From: Breviolum minutum Mf 1.05b.01
Taxonomy: Eukaryota; Sar; Dinophyceae; Suessiales; Symbiodiniaceae
DNA length: 64,000 nucleotides
Direction: 5' to 3'
Assembly: GCA_000507305.1 (NCBI GenBank)
Contig: DF239563.1
Span: forward strand, 82,301 to 146,300
This document shows positions 22,297-34,527 of the stretch, piece after piece. The position numbers and the translations under genes were made by a program. Below the pieces are notes generated by a model. That model searched no databases, was not told the DNA's origin, and saw only the letters and a program-made list of their open reading frames with translations. Positions within the stretch are counted from its first letter, which is position 1. Each line of letters starts with the position of its first letter.

Positions 22297-25200
22297 GGTG
22301 GTGGTGTTTTTTTTTTTCTCCCACATCAATCTTGAGGTCTTCAAATTGTATACATCTCTAATATCTTGTGCAAAGATTTTCTGAATCTGCTTTAGCCTTA
22401 GAGTTTTTGTTTCTGTGCATCCCTTAAGAGGGTCCAGGCAGGAACTGACAAGGTTCATCTTGGTTTTTGGTGATGTCTGTCTAGGTTCATTGCAATGGCA
22501 TGCCGGTGAATATGGAGCTTATGAGACATTTGGTGAGTGTGCGATTGCCCAGCAAAATTTTTGCAGCAGCTTCACTTCACATGTTTATGGAGTTTCGTCT
22601 CTAGAGTTTTTCAATTTGGAGATTTGATTCTTTTGTGGATCTGTATGGACTTTAAGTGATTGAACATATTCAATTCCTGCAAGTGGTAGACATATTGACA
22701 TACATATTGCATATATATATATATATATATATCTAGATATGTAATATATCTAATACTATATAAAAATCCATAGGTTGTCCCAGCTTCAGGGGTCTGCATT
22801 TTCACGTCAAGGCTGTACCACAAGAAGACGTATTCTTGGCAGCTTTGTCTCCGAGAGAAATGATCCTTGTCAGCACTGGATGTAAAAACCCTGCCAGGTG
22901 TTTGCCATACTGGTGGGTTCCTGTTGAGTCATGCCTGAGATCTTGGTGAAAGTTTGATCTCAAACAAAGGCACAGTTGCAGTTCAATCAACTACAATGAT
23001 CTTAAAGGATCCTGGGGTGTTGTCATGGATACAATGAAAGCATCATGGTGTTGTTCGTCCCAGGTTGTCCTTCGCTGCGGAACTACGGTTGCCACAATCG
23101 TGGTCTGCCCAGGAAGGGTGGAAGACTGTCTCGGCAGTTTCGGGCACAAAAAGTGGTATAGATTTTGTTCATTAAGTATACCTTTGCTTCTTAGGAATTG
23201 CAAGCAATATTCCTGGAGCAGTTTAGGTATTCTGGGACTTTACTTGATTCAAGTTCACTGAAATTACTGTAAGTTGAGTCATTCTTTCTTGGTCCCTTTC
23301 TTTACTAAGATTTGCCTCTTGCAGCTGTAGATCTCAGTGGATGAACTTGACATGCCTTTCAGTCGTTTCTCGCTGCCCCTGGTAGGACAGAGAGAAACGT
23401 GTCAATGAAGTTTTACAGTTGTTGCACATCGAGAAGTGTGCTGATACTGCGAGAAAGCCAAGGGTGGAGCAGGCATGTGAGATATCCCCCAAATGGTTGA
23501 GTTGTGGAAGGCCTGTCTTTAGTTTAGATAATATATATACATATATGTGTATACGTATACATATATATATATACGCAAAGGTGCGATTGTGTTATGAACA
23601 GCTTCAAAGTGGTGCAGTAGACTTTAATGTATAGCATATGATGGCATTATGGAAGCCAATTCTGGAAAGATGTGAAGCAACACAGAAGTGTCTAAGCAAC
23701 ATGGCATGGGAGTAATGACAAGAACTTCTCATTTATGCAGTCTACTGGGCCAAAACTGCTAAGGCCATCGGTGATGAAAAAATTGGTGTGCGCGGCATTT
23801 CAGGCTCTGGGTAGATGGTGATGACCGCGTGGAGGGAAGTGACAAGCCCCCACAAGAAACAGATTCCCTGCAGGTGGCGAGCGAAGACGTTTGAGCGTTG
23901 GTATGGCCATAATCGGCGGTTTGCCGCAGGCGTTGTTGGGACTGTAAGGCTACATCTAAGAGGTAGGGCGTTTCCTTGTGAGAAGTTGCAGGAATGTTCA
24001 TTATCCATGGCTTGATTGGATGGGCAAGGCCTAAGCTCTACAATTAGTGACACCTCCTTTGCACTAAGTCATGTGTATTCATTTGCATGCAGCACAGCAT
24101 GAAACAGCCACACCGGAGCAAGCTTGTCATGCTGAAGATTCATTGAAAAAACAGACAGGTGAAATAGCAATCATTGCGCAATACGACCATCATGTGCATC
24201 CAATCAGTGAAACAGAAGGATTCCTTCCGCAAACGATTCCAATCAACCTTGGCGATTTGGCAGGTATTGCTTTGCGATGAACCAACCAGTGGTTTGGATT
24301 CAGCTGCAGCTTCCAACATGGTAGTCTCTTGGCCCAAAAGTCCTTGGACAGCTGTGATGTGATAACATGCTGCATGTGTGTGTACACAACATATGTATGA
24401 TAACTCACTAGTCATACTAATACGTACAAATATCTAGAATCTACCCGAAGAGATCTATGAATGTATGTATACTGTATATACATATATAAAAAATATACAT
24501 AAAGATATATATATATACAGTACATACATGTGAGATCTATGACATAGTGCAAAGAAGAACAACATGTATACCTCGACATGTTTTCAGGGTTTCACAGTGC
24601 TAGGCAGTCCTCAAGTCGCTGGCGGAGCGCGGGGTGACTGTTGTGGCCGCCATCCATCAGTACCTCGACAAGATATGCCTTGCCTTTTGAGATTGATCTC
24701 CGGAATATTTGAATATATATGTTTAATGTGTTTATATATACACATAGATCTTTATTTATTATGATACTGTTTTTAGGATGTTCCTAAAATTATGTACCAG
24801 TGCTGGTAAAAGAGTATCGCAACGTTTGCATCATGCGGGAAAGTGATTAATAACCCCCCCGCAACAGTATCTTTAATGAGGGAAACACTTAATTCGGAGT
24901 CTGAAAAAGGAGTCGTGACACGCCCCCTCTTCTTCATTCGAGCTCCTAGGCCTTCATATGCAGTCTTTAGCGAGTTCGATTTCTTGTTGCTATTGGAGGT
25001 GCGGCTTGGCGCAGGAGTCGCAACGACTCGTTGACCATTGGAAGGTATTGAAAGGATTCTGTTGGGTGAAATTGCTCAACTTCAAACAGATATTTTTTTC
25101 AAGCTGAGTATCCCGGGAATTTGGAGAACTCTGTTTGTGGCATGGTGCCGTGTCACCTTGGTTGAACCACGACTGGTCGTCAGGCTGGCCACATCGTGTA

Positions 25201-27575
25201 CAGTGGCCAGGCGAGTTGCGGTCCAAAAAGCCATGCCAGAATGAAAGCACTTGGAACGTGAATGGAAGCAAATTTTTCAGCGAAGGGAAGTGATTCATGT
25301 ACTGGTAGCTCTTCAGATATAAACCCAAACCTCTTTGGGACCATCGGCTCAGATATTGGAAGATGGACAGCCACCAGCTTCGCATTTAATAGAATCTTTT
25401 GCAAGATTTGAATGATATTTCATGCATGATATCAACCAGGTGGCTTGCAACAGACAAAGTTCACTCTAAAAACTCTAAAGATTATCATGATCCAAGTGCA
25501 ACTTGAAATGCTAGCCCTTTTGTCATACATCCTCCATCACTGGTGACTGCTGGAAAAAAGCCATGCTTCACATCCGACGTGTCGATTCGGGACACACCGT
25601 GGCATTGTTGGATGCGGCAGAAGTGCAAGAGTTGGACTCTCACAACTTCGTGACTGCCCTGAAGGTGCCAAGAAAAATTAATGCTTGGATATGGTTGGAT
25701 AGCCGATAGCCTAATGACCTAATGGTGTGTCAGAAAGATGAGATTTGAACACACATGTTTTTTCTTGAATATTTTACACACACAAATATATATGTATATA
25801 TATATATATACGTATACACATGATGATATCATATCTCATTTCTGCTGGAAGATGTAGCCTAAGCCTCAACATCAATATGTTCTAATATGGTTTCCCAATT
25901 ATGGGTGATGAACTCGGCATTTTTTCAAAGGTGTATTTGCAGCCAATACTTGGCACTCCTCGTTTTCGACAACGCCTTTATGGAGAACAGGGTGAAATCT
26001 TTGAGGGCAGCTGGGCACAAATGGGTGGTCCAGCAGAATTGCAAGTGGAGACGCTACCTTGCAGCAATGATTTCCACAAGGACCTCCTATCAGCCGTGAA
26101 AAATGGTGATGAAACTCAGGTGGAAATGGGGGTGTGAAGAGGTCTTGAAGATGTTAGCGTTAAGTTGTAGTTTGTATGGCTTTTGTATGCTTTTTTGGGG
26201 TTCGAGTCACCAGAGGGGAGGAGAATGATATACTGTACTGTATTCTTTATGACTTTTTTTCCTGGATTTCTGATTGACAACCAGGTGATCTACGCCTTGG
26301 AACAGTTGATTGATCCAAATGTGGAATGCTTGATGTCGGAACATGACTTCCAACGCTTCACACCTTTGTATTGTGCAGCTCTACAAGGTGTCAGATGGGG
26401 CAAGCCAACTACAGGGTCCAGGGTCTTGCCTTTTCAAACAGCAAGGATTCAACAGCCAAGAACTTGTGATTGCAGAATGTGGCAGAATCAGATGTAATGT
26501 ACACAAAATTATACTTATAACTGTACGCAGAAGAAGAGTAATGATGGTTTCCATTACAACACGCATCTGGATGCGTCTAAGAAAACCTTCCCCTAAAAAG
26601 TTACCTAAGTTGGTTACCCAACGTTGACCTGTCAGGTCGAGTTGATTTGATGAAACTCCTTTTGGAAGCAGGGGCTGATGTGAACTCTGGTGGCTTTTCC
26701 ACTCCTTTGGTCGTAGCTGCTCAGAATGGAAATCTTGAGGTGGTACGCTTCTTGGTAGAGGCTGGTGCAGATATTGCCAAGGCCAACGATTATGGACTCA
26801 CTGCCAGGAGATCTGCTGATCTTGCACAGCATACAGCAGTGGCGCAATATTTGTTGAGGGTGGAACGTGAAAGATGCTTTCATCTTGCTGCAGAAGCAGT
26901 TGAATGTTCATAGATCCAAGGTGCCACTTGTTATTTTTGTGCACTTGTAACTTTTGCACATGTTAAACACCGCTTCCTGAAGTTACCCCAGATTTATTCG
27001 GAGCCGGTGCTTTTTGAAATTCGTTTTGCTTCATAGATTCTAAAGTCTTACAGGTGACAAGACTCCGTCGACACGAGCGGTTCGATGGAAATTTTGTCAT
27101 TGCATGCAACAGATCTCAACAGATTTGCTTACGAGAAAAATGGTGCTTCAAAAAATCCGAGACATTCATCTGGCGATGGTGGTGCATAATTCCAGAATTT
27201 GCCATTCGGATCCCATTGGTTAGTAAATGTACCTTGTCACCGACTAACAGGACTAAGGGGTTTGATGATGCATGAAGAGACCCTAGCCAGACAAGCCACA
27301 ACAGTAAGCGCCTGCAGAATCTCTTTCCGTGCTTGTAGATACTAGTGAGATCTAGTTCTCTTTCATTCATCATTTCAATTCTCCCAAATTGAAAGGTCGC
27401 TTGTTGCTGTAGCACTATTATGTATGCACATATATATATATACATGTGTGTTATATAAATCTATATATGTATGATACTTCATGGTCTCCACTTTCACCAC
27501 TAATGACTTGATAGAAGATGGCAGTCCTCAGGTATCGGATGCTGAAAGCTACTTTGCCAAACATGGATCTGCAAC
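21194..27575 (+). CDS. ABCG-type ABC transporter half-molecule, nucleotide-binding domain
   Basis: Exons 21194-21241, 21404-21441, 21637-21675, 22182-22230, 22485-22532, 22812-22861, 23064-23112, 23741-23803, 23874-23900, 23963-23991, 24264-24320, 24604-24659, 24950-24998, 25184-25210 and 27532-27575. All joins are in phase except one gap between 23112 and 23741, where a linking exon is not found. In order: VKGAKKGDEPRK; ILSNVSCNFPPG; Walker A GASGSGKT; VHCNGMPV; Q-loop AVPQEDVF; LSFAAELRLP; signature ISGGERRRLSVG; Walker B VLLCDEPTSGLDS; H-loop AAIHQPS; FDFLLLLE; GHIVYSGQ; SDAESYFAKHGSA. This is the ABCG (White/PDR) order, with the ATPase before the membrane domain; such proteins export lipids or xenobiotics. 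The membrane domain is mostly unresolved. Several exons are only 27-57 nt. The 25211-27531 intron contains another gene. Confidence 0.85.
21940..22047. repeat. MITE-like element, family D copy 2
   Basis: GGGTGGTGGTTTGAAACA at the left, GGTGGTTCAACCACCAACT at the right, core GGGGGAAATGATCCAAATTG. Confidence 0.8.
22261..22317. repeat. (TTG)n/(TGG)n/T-run microsatellite
   Basis: TTG units pass into TGG units and then T9, within an ABCG intron. Confidence 0.9.
22704..22735. repeat. (AT)n microsatellite
   Basis: Perfect AT run in an ABCG intron. Confidence 0.85.
24459..24532. repeat. AT-rich imperfect palindrome
   Basis: ATGTATGTATACTGTATATA at the left and TATATACAGTACATACAT at the right could fold into a long hairpin. 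Intronic. Confidence 0.65.
25563..26913 (+). CDS. Small ankyrin-repeat protein nested in an ABCG intron, four exons
   Basis: Exons 25563-25664, 25931-26119, 26285-26387 and 26636-26913 (TAG) join in phase to about 223 residues. The N-terminal part (MLHIRRVDSGHTVALLD, then RFRQRLYGEQGEI) looks like the degenerate ubiquitin-like domain that often heads dinoflagellate ankyrin proteins. From about residue 84 there are ankyrin repeats, with DLLSAVKNGD, TPLYCAALQGRVDLMKLLLE, GADVNSGGFSTPLVVAAQNG and LEVVRFLVEAGADI. The ATG at 25563 is the first in frame. A donor inside the last exon (GCCAG|GA near 26808) is an alternative to reading on to the stop. The whole gene lies between two exons of the ABCG gene on the same strand, so it is either a nested gene or an inserted retrocopy-like unit that later gained introns. 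A binding role is inferred only from the fold. Confidence 0.75.
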
Positions 27576-28009
27576 GTGAAGTCCTCGGTACAGTTTATGA
27601 TTTCATTCCAAAAGGAAATCGGTGAAATTTCATGAAAGTTGAGGGAAGCTGGAGGCAAGTTCTGTTTGAAGGAGGTTTTTGGTGGCCATAAATCTGCCAT
27701 GATTTACAGCGGGGAACACCTCCCGCTCTTCGCTGCAGTTGGTCCTTAGGCCCAATAAGATGAACCCAGCTCATCACTATGTTCAGGTGGTGCAGGATGA
27801 CCAACTTTTTTTCAACTTTTTTGGTCCTTTGCATGCAGGGTTGGAATTGCTGGGAGTGAACACAGATGGAACAGCAGGCTTATTTTTAGATGCATGGAAA
27901 TAGTCATTCTGAGAATCTTTGTGCTGAGAATGCCGACTTTTGGATTTGAAGGATGAAAGCCGCAAATGGATTGAAAACTGGCAGGCACTGTTATCTTGAG
28001 GATATGCTG

Positions 28010-28165
28010 TGTTGAAGAGGATGACGAAGACGAAGAAGAACCAGAAGAACAAGAAGAATAGGAAGAACAACAAGAACAACAAGAAGCAAAACATGAAGGT
28101 CATGAAGATGACGATAACGACCAGCCGCCACATATGACAGCCATGACGATGACGATGACGATGAT
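28010..28165. repeat. GAA/GAC/AAC trinucleotide-rich tract
   Basis: Runs of GAAGAA, AACAAG and GACGATGAC. The + strand frame would encode acidic low complexity but is interrupted. Treated as simple sequence. Confidence 0.65.
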
Positions 28166-28325
28166 TGCAAAGAGCAAGACATGCATGGAAATGCTATGAC
28201 ATGATGATTTGAAGTTATACATATACATATATTATTCATATGTAATATCAGTATACATATATATAGAATCATATCTATCGATAATATCAATGATGCCCAT
28301 GCCATGATTTCATTGTCTTTCCCAG

Positions 28326-28363
28326 GTAGGCACACAACTTAGCCTCCTTAGCCGTGAGGCAGC
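28326..28363 (+). other. Candidate ABCG exon before the membrane domain
   Basis: After CCCAG the frame reads VGTQLSLLSREA, like the Q..LL.REA segment that precedes the first membrane helix in ABCG proteins. The phase link with 27575 is not established. Confidence 0.35.
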
Positions 28364-29095
28364 CTCATCCGGCTCATCTCTTGCAAAGAGTCCAAAGCAG
28401 GATCCTTTAGTTCCAGTCCAGGCGGGCATGGGAACGTTGGGAACGTGGGACAATGCACTCATTTGGCTGGTTTTGGAGTTTACTGTAGCTCTGACCATGC
28501 TAAAATGAGCTGGGTTTACCAGAAACTGCAATCACAGTTTGCAAGAAACTTGGAAAGACTTCACAGGACATGATCCAGATCGAACAGATGTGCAATATAA
28601 CAGGATTGTGATCCTCAGATTCAATTGTTAGCATCTAATACCCCCAACGGGTGTTGGTTTGTGTCATTCATATTCTTTGGATTTTTTTTTGTTGGCAGGT
28701 GAAGAAAATGCCCACATTGTGGGAGCAAACGCAGATTTTGCCTCGCCCCTAGTGATTGAGTGCTATTGACAAAGAAAATCAGACAATCATGGAGTTGGCT
28801 GTTGCAATTTCCCTGTATGTTCCACAGTGTGTTCCACTCGGCAGCTCCAGGACTCGAAGAACATTGCTGGAAAACTTCAAGAACAAGAAAAAGTCCAATG
28901 CTTTGGATGCAGATTGGGTAGTGACAGTCGTTGTTGTGAACGCAGGTTCATCCAGATTCGAGGGTAGGCTGACAGCAAAGTCGCCTATGATATGTTTGAA
29001 CAGCTGAAACATCAAGCTCCTTACACAGAGAAAATGAAATGGATGAACCGATGAAGCGACAATTAAAAAAATGAGTAAGAATAGAATCAAACATC

Positions 29096-29190
29096 CGGTG
29101 GTGGTTTCAAACATTGTTGTATTTTCACACCTAAAATTGGGGAAGATGAGCACATTTTGACTTGGGCATATTTTTCAAGATGGGTTTTGC
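29096..29190. repeat. MITE-like element, family D copy 3
   Basis: GGTGGTGGTTTCAAACA at the left; TTTTTCAAGATGGGTTT at the right lacks the final inverted end. A decayed copy. Confidence 0.6.
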
Positions 29191-29428
29191 AATTTGGAGA
29201 TGTGGCCTCAAGAGAATTGGATCTATCAGATGGATCAACCGATGTATTTCCATCCCCAGCCAGTTGAGCCGTTGAGCTACAGCACCTGAGGTTTTACCGT
29301 GGAGCTAGGAGCTCAGAGGTCATGAAACACACATCATTGATACAACAGGATGGTTTCCAACCTGGAGGTCATGATGACTTGGGGGGGATTTCCTTACCTT
29401 GAAAAAATCCTGCCGTAGATCATGACCC

Positions 29429-29492
29429 GCTTGCCGCCTTCCATTATGATTGGCTGCATCTTCTATCATATGGCTTCTGTCTGGATCCTCAA
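29429..29492 (+). other. Candidate ABCG membrane-helix exon
   Basis: Reads MTRLPPSIMIGCIFYHMASVW, resembling the ELP..P..F..I.Y.M segment of ABCG membrane domains. Isolated, with boundaries uncertain. Confidence 0.35.
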
Positions 29493-29518
29493 GTTGGTTT
29501 CAGAATAGCAGGCAAAAG

Positions 29519-29521
29519 TGG

Positions 29522-29567
<46 letters not shown>

Positions 29568-29605
29568 CGTTGTCGTTGTTGTTGTCGTTGTCGTTGTCAT
29601 TGTTG
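29519..29605. repeat. (GTT)n microsatellite
   Basis: About 28 GTT units with a few GTC interruptions. Confidence 0.95.
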
Positions 29606-30888
29606 TAGTAGACATTTTTGCTGTACTCTGGGATGAACATGGATGACAAATGTCGGGATGTATTTGCTTCTTACTGTATATCTTATTATTGTCCCATCTA
29701 CCTTGACCCTGGTGGGTATACGAAAAAAAGAACTTCACTCTTAGGGAACGGTTCCGATGTGGGTATGGGAAATAGTTGCAAGGCAAGGGAGTTTTTGGGA
29801 TTCTTGGAATTCAGGCCAACCTTCATATAGGAGAAGCCAAGGCCTATACCCAGCACAGCATCTTTCCAGTCAAAGGAGTGATGTTTCTTTGTGCGTCCGG
29901 GTCTGCTCAGATTTCTGACGCTGGGGTCTGGCAACTGGGGTTGGCAGACACACTGTTGTGAGTGTCCCAGACATGTTTTGCCGATGTTTTTCTTGACGCA
30001 GCCGATTGCAGAGTATCAGAACAGAACAAGACAATAATGGACTAAAATAACCATTTGTTTCCTACTAAAACCAGCTATTTAGAGGGTTTTGGGGTGTCCC
30101 AAATTTTGTAGTCTTCTCCAATTGCCCTAAACATCTCCAGACCAACAGTTCTTTGAGGTATTCACTGCTTTTGGAATCATTGCACAATCGCTGTGCAAGC
30201 AAGTCAATTGTGAGATTTCAACCGGCTTTTTTTGAAACCAGTTGGTGACTAGTACTGGTAAGGGGGACACACCCCAAGGAATAGTAGGGATAGACATCCT
30301 ATTGTCCCCTTTCCACCCACACCTCTTTCGAATCTCCCTGTGCTGCAAACGGGTATCAACGTGCCATGTCTCGAAGATGATGAACCTTCAGCTCAGTCCG
30401 GCCTATCCACATGGTAGACTCCCTGGACCCTTCAAGGCTTGCAGGAATCTGCCACCGAAACGAAGGGCCCAACAAAGGCTCCAGGCTCCATTGGTTGCCA
30501 GCACCTTGTTATTTCATTGCAAAGCAGCTTGGAGGATGGGGTTTTCCTTCAAGGGAAGTGAGGGATGTTTTTTTGGGGATGTGAATGTGACTGAAACATG
30601 CCTTTTTTTGCAGAAATGGGCCGAACAAGTCAGGGGGTTAAAGGTGTCGCTTTTTATTCATGACTTCATGACTATATTCTCCAAAGTCTTTGAAACCAAG
30701 CTTCACCCTGTGTGCAGTACCTGCACATTTCGAGCCCAAACAAAGCAGAAATGTTATTGATATTGACATACAACCCAGCAGCCACCAGCTTTTCATCAAA
30801 TTCCCATTATCTTAGCACCTTCCACAACGGTTCGCATGGTTCAGTTCCAATATGTCACCATTTCACCTGGGCAACTTGCAACTTCCAG
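29606..30888 (+). other. Spacer upstream of the SET gene
   Basis: Several short open frames but no clear exon. Any 5' exons of the SET-domain gene should lie here. Confidence 0.3.
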
Positions 30889-33009
30889 GACCTTACGTCG
30901 AAGCAGTAAAGCTCCGGAGGGTTTGGACAAGCGCTGCAAAATTGTGGACATGGACCGTCCGAAAGGTTTAGGAGTTGTAGCGCTGGAATCCATCGCAGCT
31001 GGCCAACAAGTATTGTAACTCAGTTTTGGAAGAGGATGGGGTCAATTGGGTGGGTGTTCTTCAAGCAGATTCTGAAAGATCATTCAAAATCTTTCCAAAT
31101 CACCTGGGGGAGTGCGATTGGGTGACTCGTTCAATACTTTCGAAAATACCGCGAGGTGCGAAAAACCTTTGCTACACTTTTCGGCTGGCTCTTGGAAAGT
31201 GGATGCTCAAAGAGAGTTTTCGAGGTGTTACGGTGATGGATGGCGTCATGTGGGCATTCGGTCATTGGGAAACATATGATCATCTTTGATCATGACTAAA
31301 GATTTGAAACAAGTTGTCATTGCAGAAGGGGAAAACCAGATCATTTCTTTGAAATCCGGTGCAGACATTCCATGTTACTGGTATCGTAGGGCAAACAGTT
31401 ATTCATGGATGTTTGTACAAAACTCTCCAATTTGAAGGGCTTCCAACGAGATCAAGGACAAGGTTTTCTCACTGGATGATGCTTTCTCCTCTGAGAAGTC
31501 TTTGGAAGGTATTCTCAGGCGCAACTTGTCAGTCAAACATGATGCATGCATCAACGCTACGTGCATTGTTCGTTGGGTTGGTTGAACTTGGATGTCAACA
31601 GTCCCTTCGCCTATCAAGATTGGTAAAGTCTGTCCGTTGTTATATTCTGTAGCCCCAGGACCAACGCGTTCTTGAGCGATGATTCCGATGATGTTTCATT
31701 GTGTCTTATCGCTAGTCGCTTCAATCACTCTTGCAACTCGAACTGCGAGCAGCACTGGGACAAGGACCAGACGGTAGCATTCAGCAAACCTAGAACTGTG
31801 AGTTTATAGTGCAGTTGCAACATTTTGCAATTGCTTAAAGGTTAGTATGCTACCTTGTCCACTACATACTCCCCTACTCACTCCCTGGCTGCACAACGCA
31901 CGTCAGGTTTTTCATTTTGAAGCATCCAAAAAAAAGTATAAAAAAGTGTCGTTGAACAGGTAACTTTGAAAAAGTTTGGACTTGGACCACAAGTCACCCA
32001 CCCCCTGCACATTTTCAGGAACTTGGAAAGATGACGGTCTATACATGCACTGGAATCAATGCCGGCGAGGAATTGTGTGTGCGATACATCGACATACGAG
32101 GGGCCTACAGCTACCGACAATACATGCTTCAGGAGAGGAAAGGGTTCTTTGAAGCAAATGGATCTCAATGGACACCCTGAAAACAGAGTAGTGATTTCGA
32201 GATAGTGCAACTTGTTGCTATACTTGAGATGGTGTTACCTCACATGTGGACCTGATGTTCTCATATCTTCTCCGTTTCCTGCGCTTTCTTTGGTAGTTTC
32301 CCCAGGAGAAGTTCGGCTTCCGCTGCTGCTGCGAGGTATGTCAGCTTGGCATGGATGAGTCAAGCGACTGGAGGTATCTTGACGTTGACAAATGCCCAGT
32401 TATTTTAGCGGCTTGAAATGGTACGAAGCCATCACACATATGTTGCATTGTGACCTCTCATTTGTAGAAACTTGAATATCCAAATTTAGAATCGTTCCGA
32501 GAGTTTGTGGGAAATTTCGAGTGGACATAGTTTTCAGGCGCAGCAGGATGGCCACCTTGGCGTATGAGGTGGAGGATGTTTCAGAACCAATGGAGATTCT
32601 TCAAAAAGTTGAGGAGTTGCTGAAACTCTATGTCCGAAGCTCAGCATTCTCCTTGATAGAGATTTTCTATCAACATTGAGTTCGTGTTTTTTTGATGGCT
32701 AAGACTGCGTCTATGTGGGTGTTTCCTAAAATGGTGGTACCCAACAACCATGGGTTTTCCTGGGTTTTCCTACTAAAAATGATCATTTTGGGGTGTTTTG
32801 GGGGTACCACAATTTTAGGAACCCCCCATGTTTTTGCCTTTTTTTTGCTTTGCAACACATCATACAGTACCTTTATCTCCAAGGATGAAGAAGGCTTGCA
32901 TGATCAGAGCTATCGTCAATGGGCCTTGGATGCCGTGGAGCATGACCGGCGAGAAACTCTTCGTTCAAGTGACTTGTCGTCTGCGTTCAGAGAAAGGAAT
33001 TACTGTTGA
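30889..33009 (+). CDS. SET-domain protein (putative lysine methyltransferase), partial model
   Basis: Exons 30889-31014 (DMDRPKGLGVVALESIAAGQ), 31438-31508 (LDDAFSSEKSLE), about 31673-31773 (SRFNHSCNSNCEQHW), 32031 to about 32098 (GINAGEELCVRYIDIR), 32306-32373 (KFGFRCCCEVCQLG), 32538-32631 (EPMEILQKVEELLKLY) and 32884 to about 33009 (DEEGLHDQSYRQWALDAVEH). The K-G-x-G-V start, the RFNHSC box, GEELCVRY and the Cys-rich post-SET CCCEVC are the core of the SET fold that binds S-adenosylmethionine and the target lysine; a helical C-terminal part follows, as in SMYD-like proteins. No MYND finger is seen. Two joins (31508 to 31673, and 32098 to 32306) are not resolved in phase. The N- and C-termini are open. 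Substrate unknown. Confidence 0.75.
32711..32830. repeat. MITE-like element, family B copy 2
   Basis: Left ATGTGGGTGTTTCCTAAAAT, right ATTTTAGGAACCCCCCAT, with TGGTGGTACC/GGTACCACA arms. Within a SET-gene intron. Confidence 0.85.
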
Positions 33010-33723
33010 TTCGGAATGGTTGAATCCCACTAGACACCAGGGGAGCAACTACTGGGGATAATTGAAACGTATTGAGTTTTCATATCAACTGATGAACACT
33101 TTTTGTGAACGAGAGTATAATGGTAATAAGATGTTGAGATTGGGACATTGAAGAAGGATCTTTTTTGTCACTTGTGATTTTGTGTCAATATCATCTCCAA
33201 AATCGCAGTTTTCAGGTGAAGATGGCGTCGACAAAGTCTCGATGGATGCGAAGGGAAAAAGACAACTGCTGAGCTGATATATATGAAAGTGCAACGGAAA
33301 GTTGCCCAACAAAAATGACTTGAGGGGATGTCAATCTGATTACATTCTTGAACTTCTCATAACCAGTCCTGATCCAATACAACACTTTTTCAATGAATGC
33401 CACTGCGCGTAAGGCAGAACCCTTTGATTGAGTCCTTCTATGCAGGAGCCTAGCAACGCTGAGTGCATACCATGTAGGGGATGATTGTGGACGGGATTCA
33501 CAAATCCTCCATCCTTATAAATCATATCTCTATATTCTGCTCGACTCGGAGTCAGGTTTCTCAAAAAAAAAAGAATCACACATCCAAGGGATGAGTGTCC
33601 TTCCTATGGTTATGGGGTACCCTGGTGAAACACCACCTTTGTCCTTTGTCCTTTTGTCGGCCCATCCCCCGCTGCTGCAGAGACAGACCGCTGATCCACT
33701 TGATGTCCCATGGCTCGCCCGTT
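33010..33723 (+). other. Flank between the SET gene and the LINE
   Basis: No exon recognised. Probably contains the 3' untranslated end of the LINE. A poly-A run at 33560-33569 is antisense to the LINE, so it is not its tail. Confidence 0.35.
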
Positions 33724-34527
33724 TTAGGCTGGCCTTACACAAACACGTTTCCTGGCGGAGCAAGCATTACGATATGCCACCTGCCAAGAAACGGTGGAAA
33801 TGAAATCACGTGTCAAATGTGAAACAAAAAAGGGAGTCTGCCTCAAAAGTGGTTCATCGGGGCTAGACATGATCATCTGATGTATTCTAAATGCGACCTG
33901 TCTTTGGCAAGGAAAAGATGGTCTTCGAGTCCAACCGCAAACAAACTGCTTGGCCCCTTGAAGATACAGCGAACTAATCTTCTTGTTGCGGCCAAAATCT
34001 GGAAGAATGTATTCGGGTATGAGTGCAAGAGAGTGATCAAAAAGCGCCTTGCAAGTTTGACCAATTTCCGAAAGAGTAACATTCCACTCACGTGCAGATT
34101 CCATTGAATGGGGTTGTACCACCCTTTTGTCTCCCTGAGCGTCCACTCGCAAGACCGGTAGACATTGCTTGTAATGAAACATCCAAGAAAGCCCTAATTC
34201 TGCCCAGCTTATGCCCAAATTTTTGCCAAGTGGACCTGCGTCATCGTCCGGCCATCTTAGCAAAAGTAACCATTGCAACATCATATGAGAAAAGGTTTCA
34301 CCCCAAGCCGAAAATGGTAAAAATTCAGTAGAAAAATTCCCCAACACCGGAATAGGAACCCTCGGGCTCCAGTTCGCCAAAGCTTCTATAAGTTCCGTTG
34401 TCGTCCATCTTGCCCCCGTAAGCGCAGAAGTACCCTCCGGATTTTTTGCCCGAAACAGTTGCAAGTCCAGGTTGAGCTGCAATGTCTGTGTGAGCTTGTC
34501 CCGACGTTGCTTGGGCCATACTCTCAA
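33724..34527 (-). pseudogene. LINE ORF2 C-terminal tail in a third frame
   Basis: An open frame of 267 residues directly downstream on the - strand, beginning around ARWTTTELIEALANWSP. No catalytic motif recognised. Assigned to the LINE by position and by the overlap with the RNase H frame. Confidence 0.6.

Noticed and set aside
22175..22384. Open frame with poly-Leu/Val
   Set aside because: It is the translation of the (TTG)n/(TGG)n microsatellite in an ABCG intron.
23433..23480. Candidate ABCG linking exon reading RVEQACE
   Set aside because: It resembles the expected segment, but no standard splice choice keeps the frame with both neighbours.
29466..29786. - strand open frame with a long Thr run
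   Set aside because: Produced by the (GTT)n microsatellite.
29811..29970. GVMFLCASG segment as ABCG membrane helix
   Set aside because: The GVLF-type segment should precede the ELP-type segment in ABCG proteins, but here it comes after, so the resemblance is probably accidental.
33560..33569. Poly-A run as the LINE tail
   Set aside because: It is on the + strand, whereas the LINE is on the - strand, where a tail would appear as poly-T.
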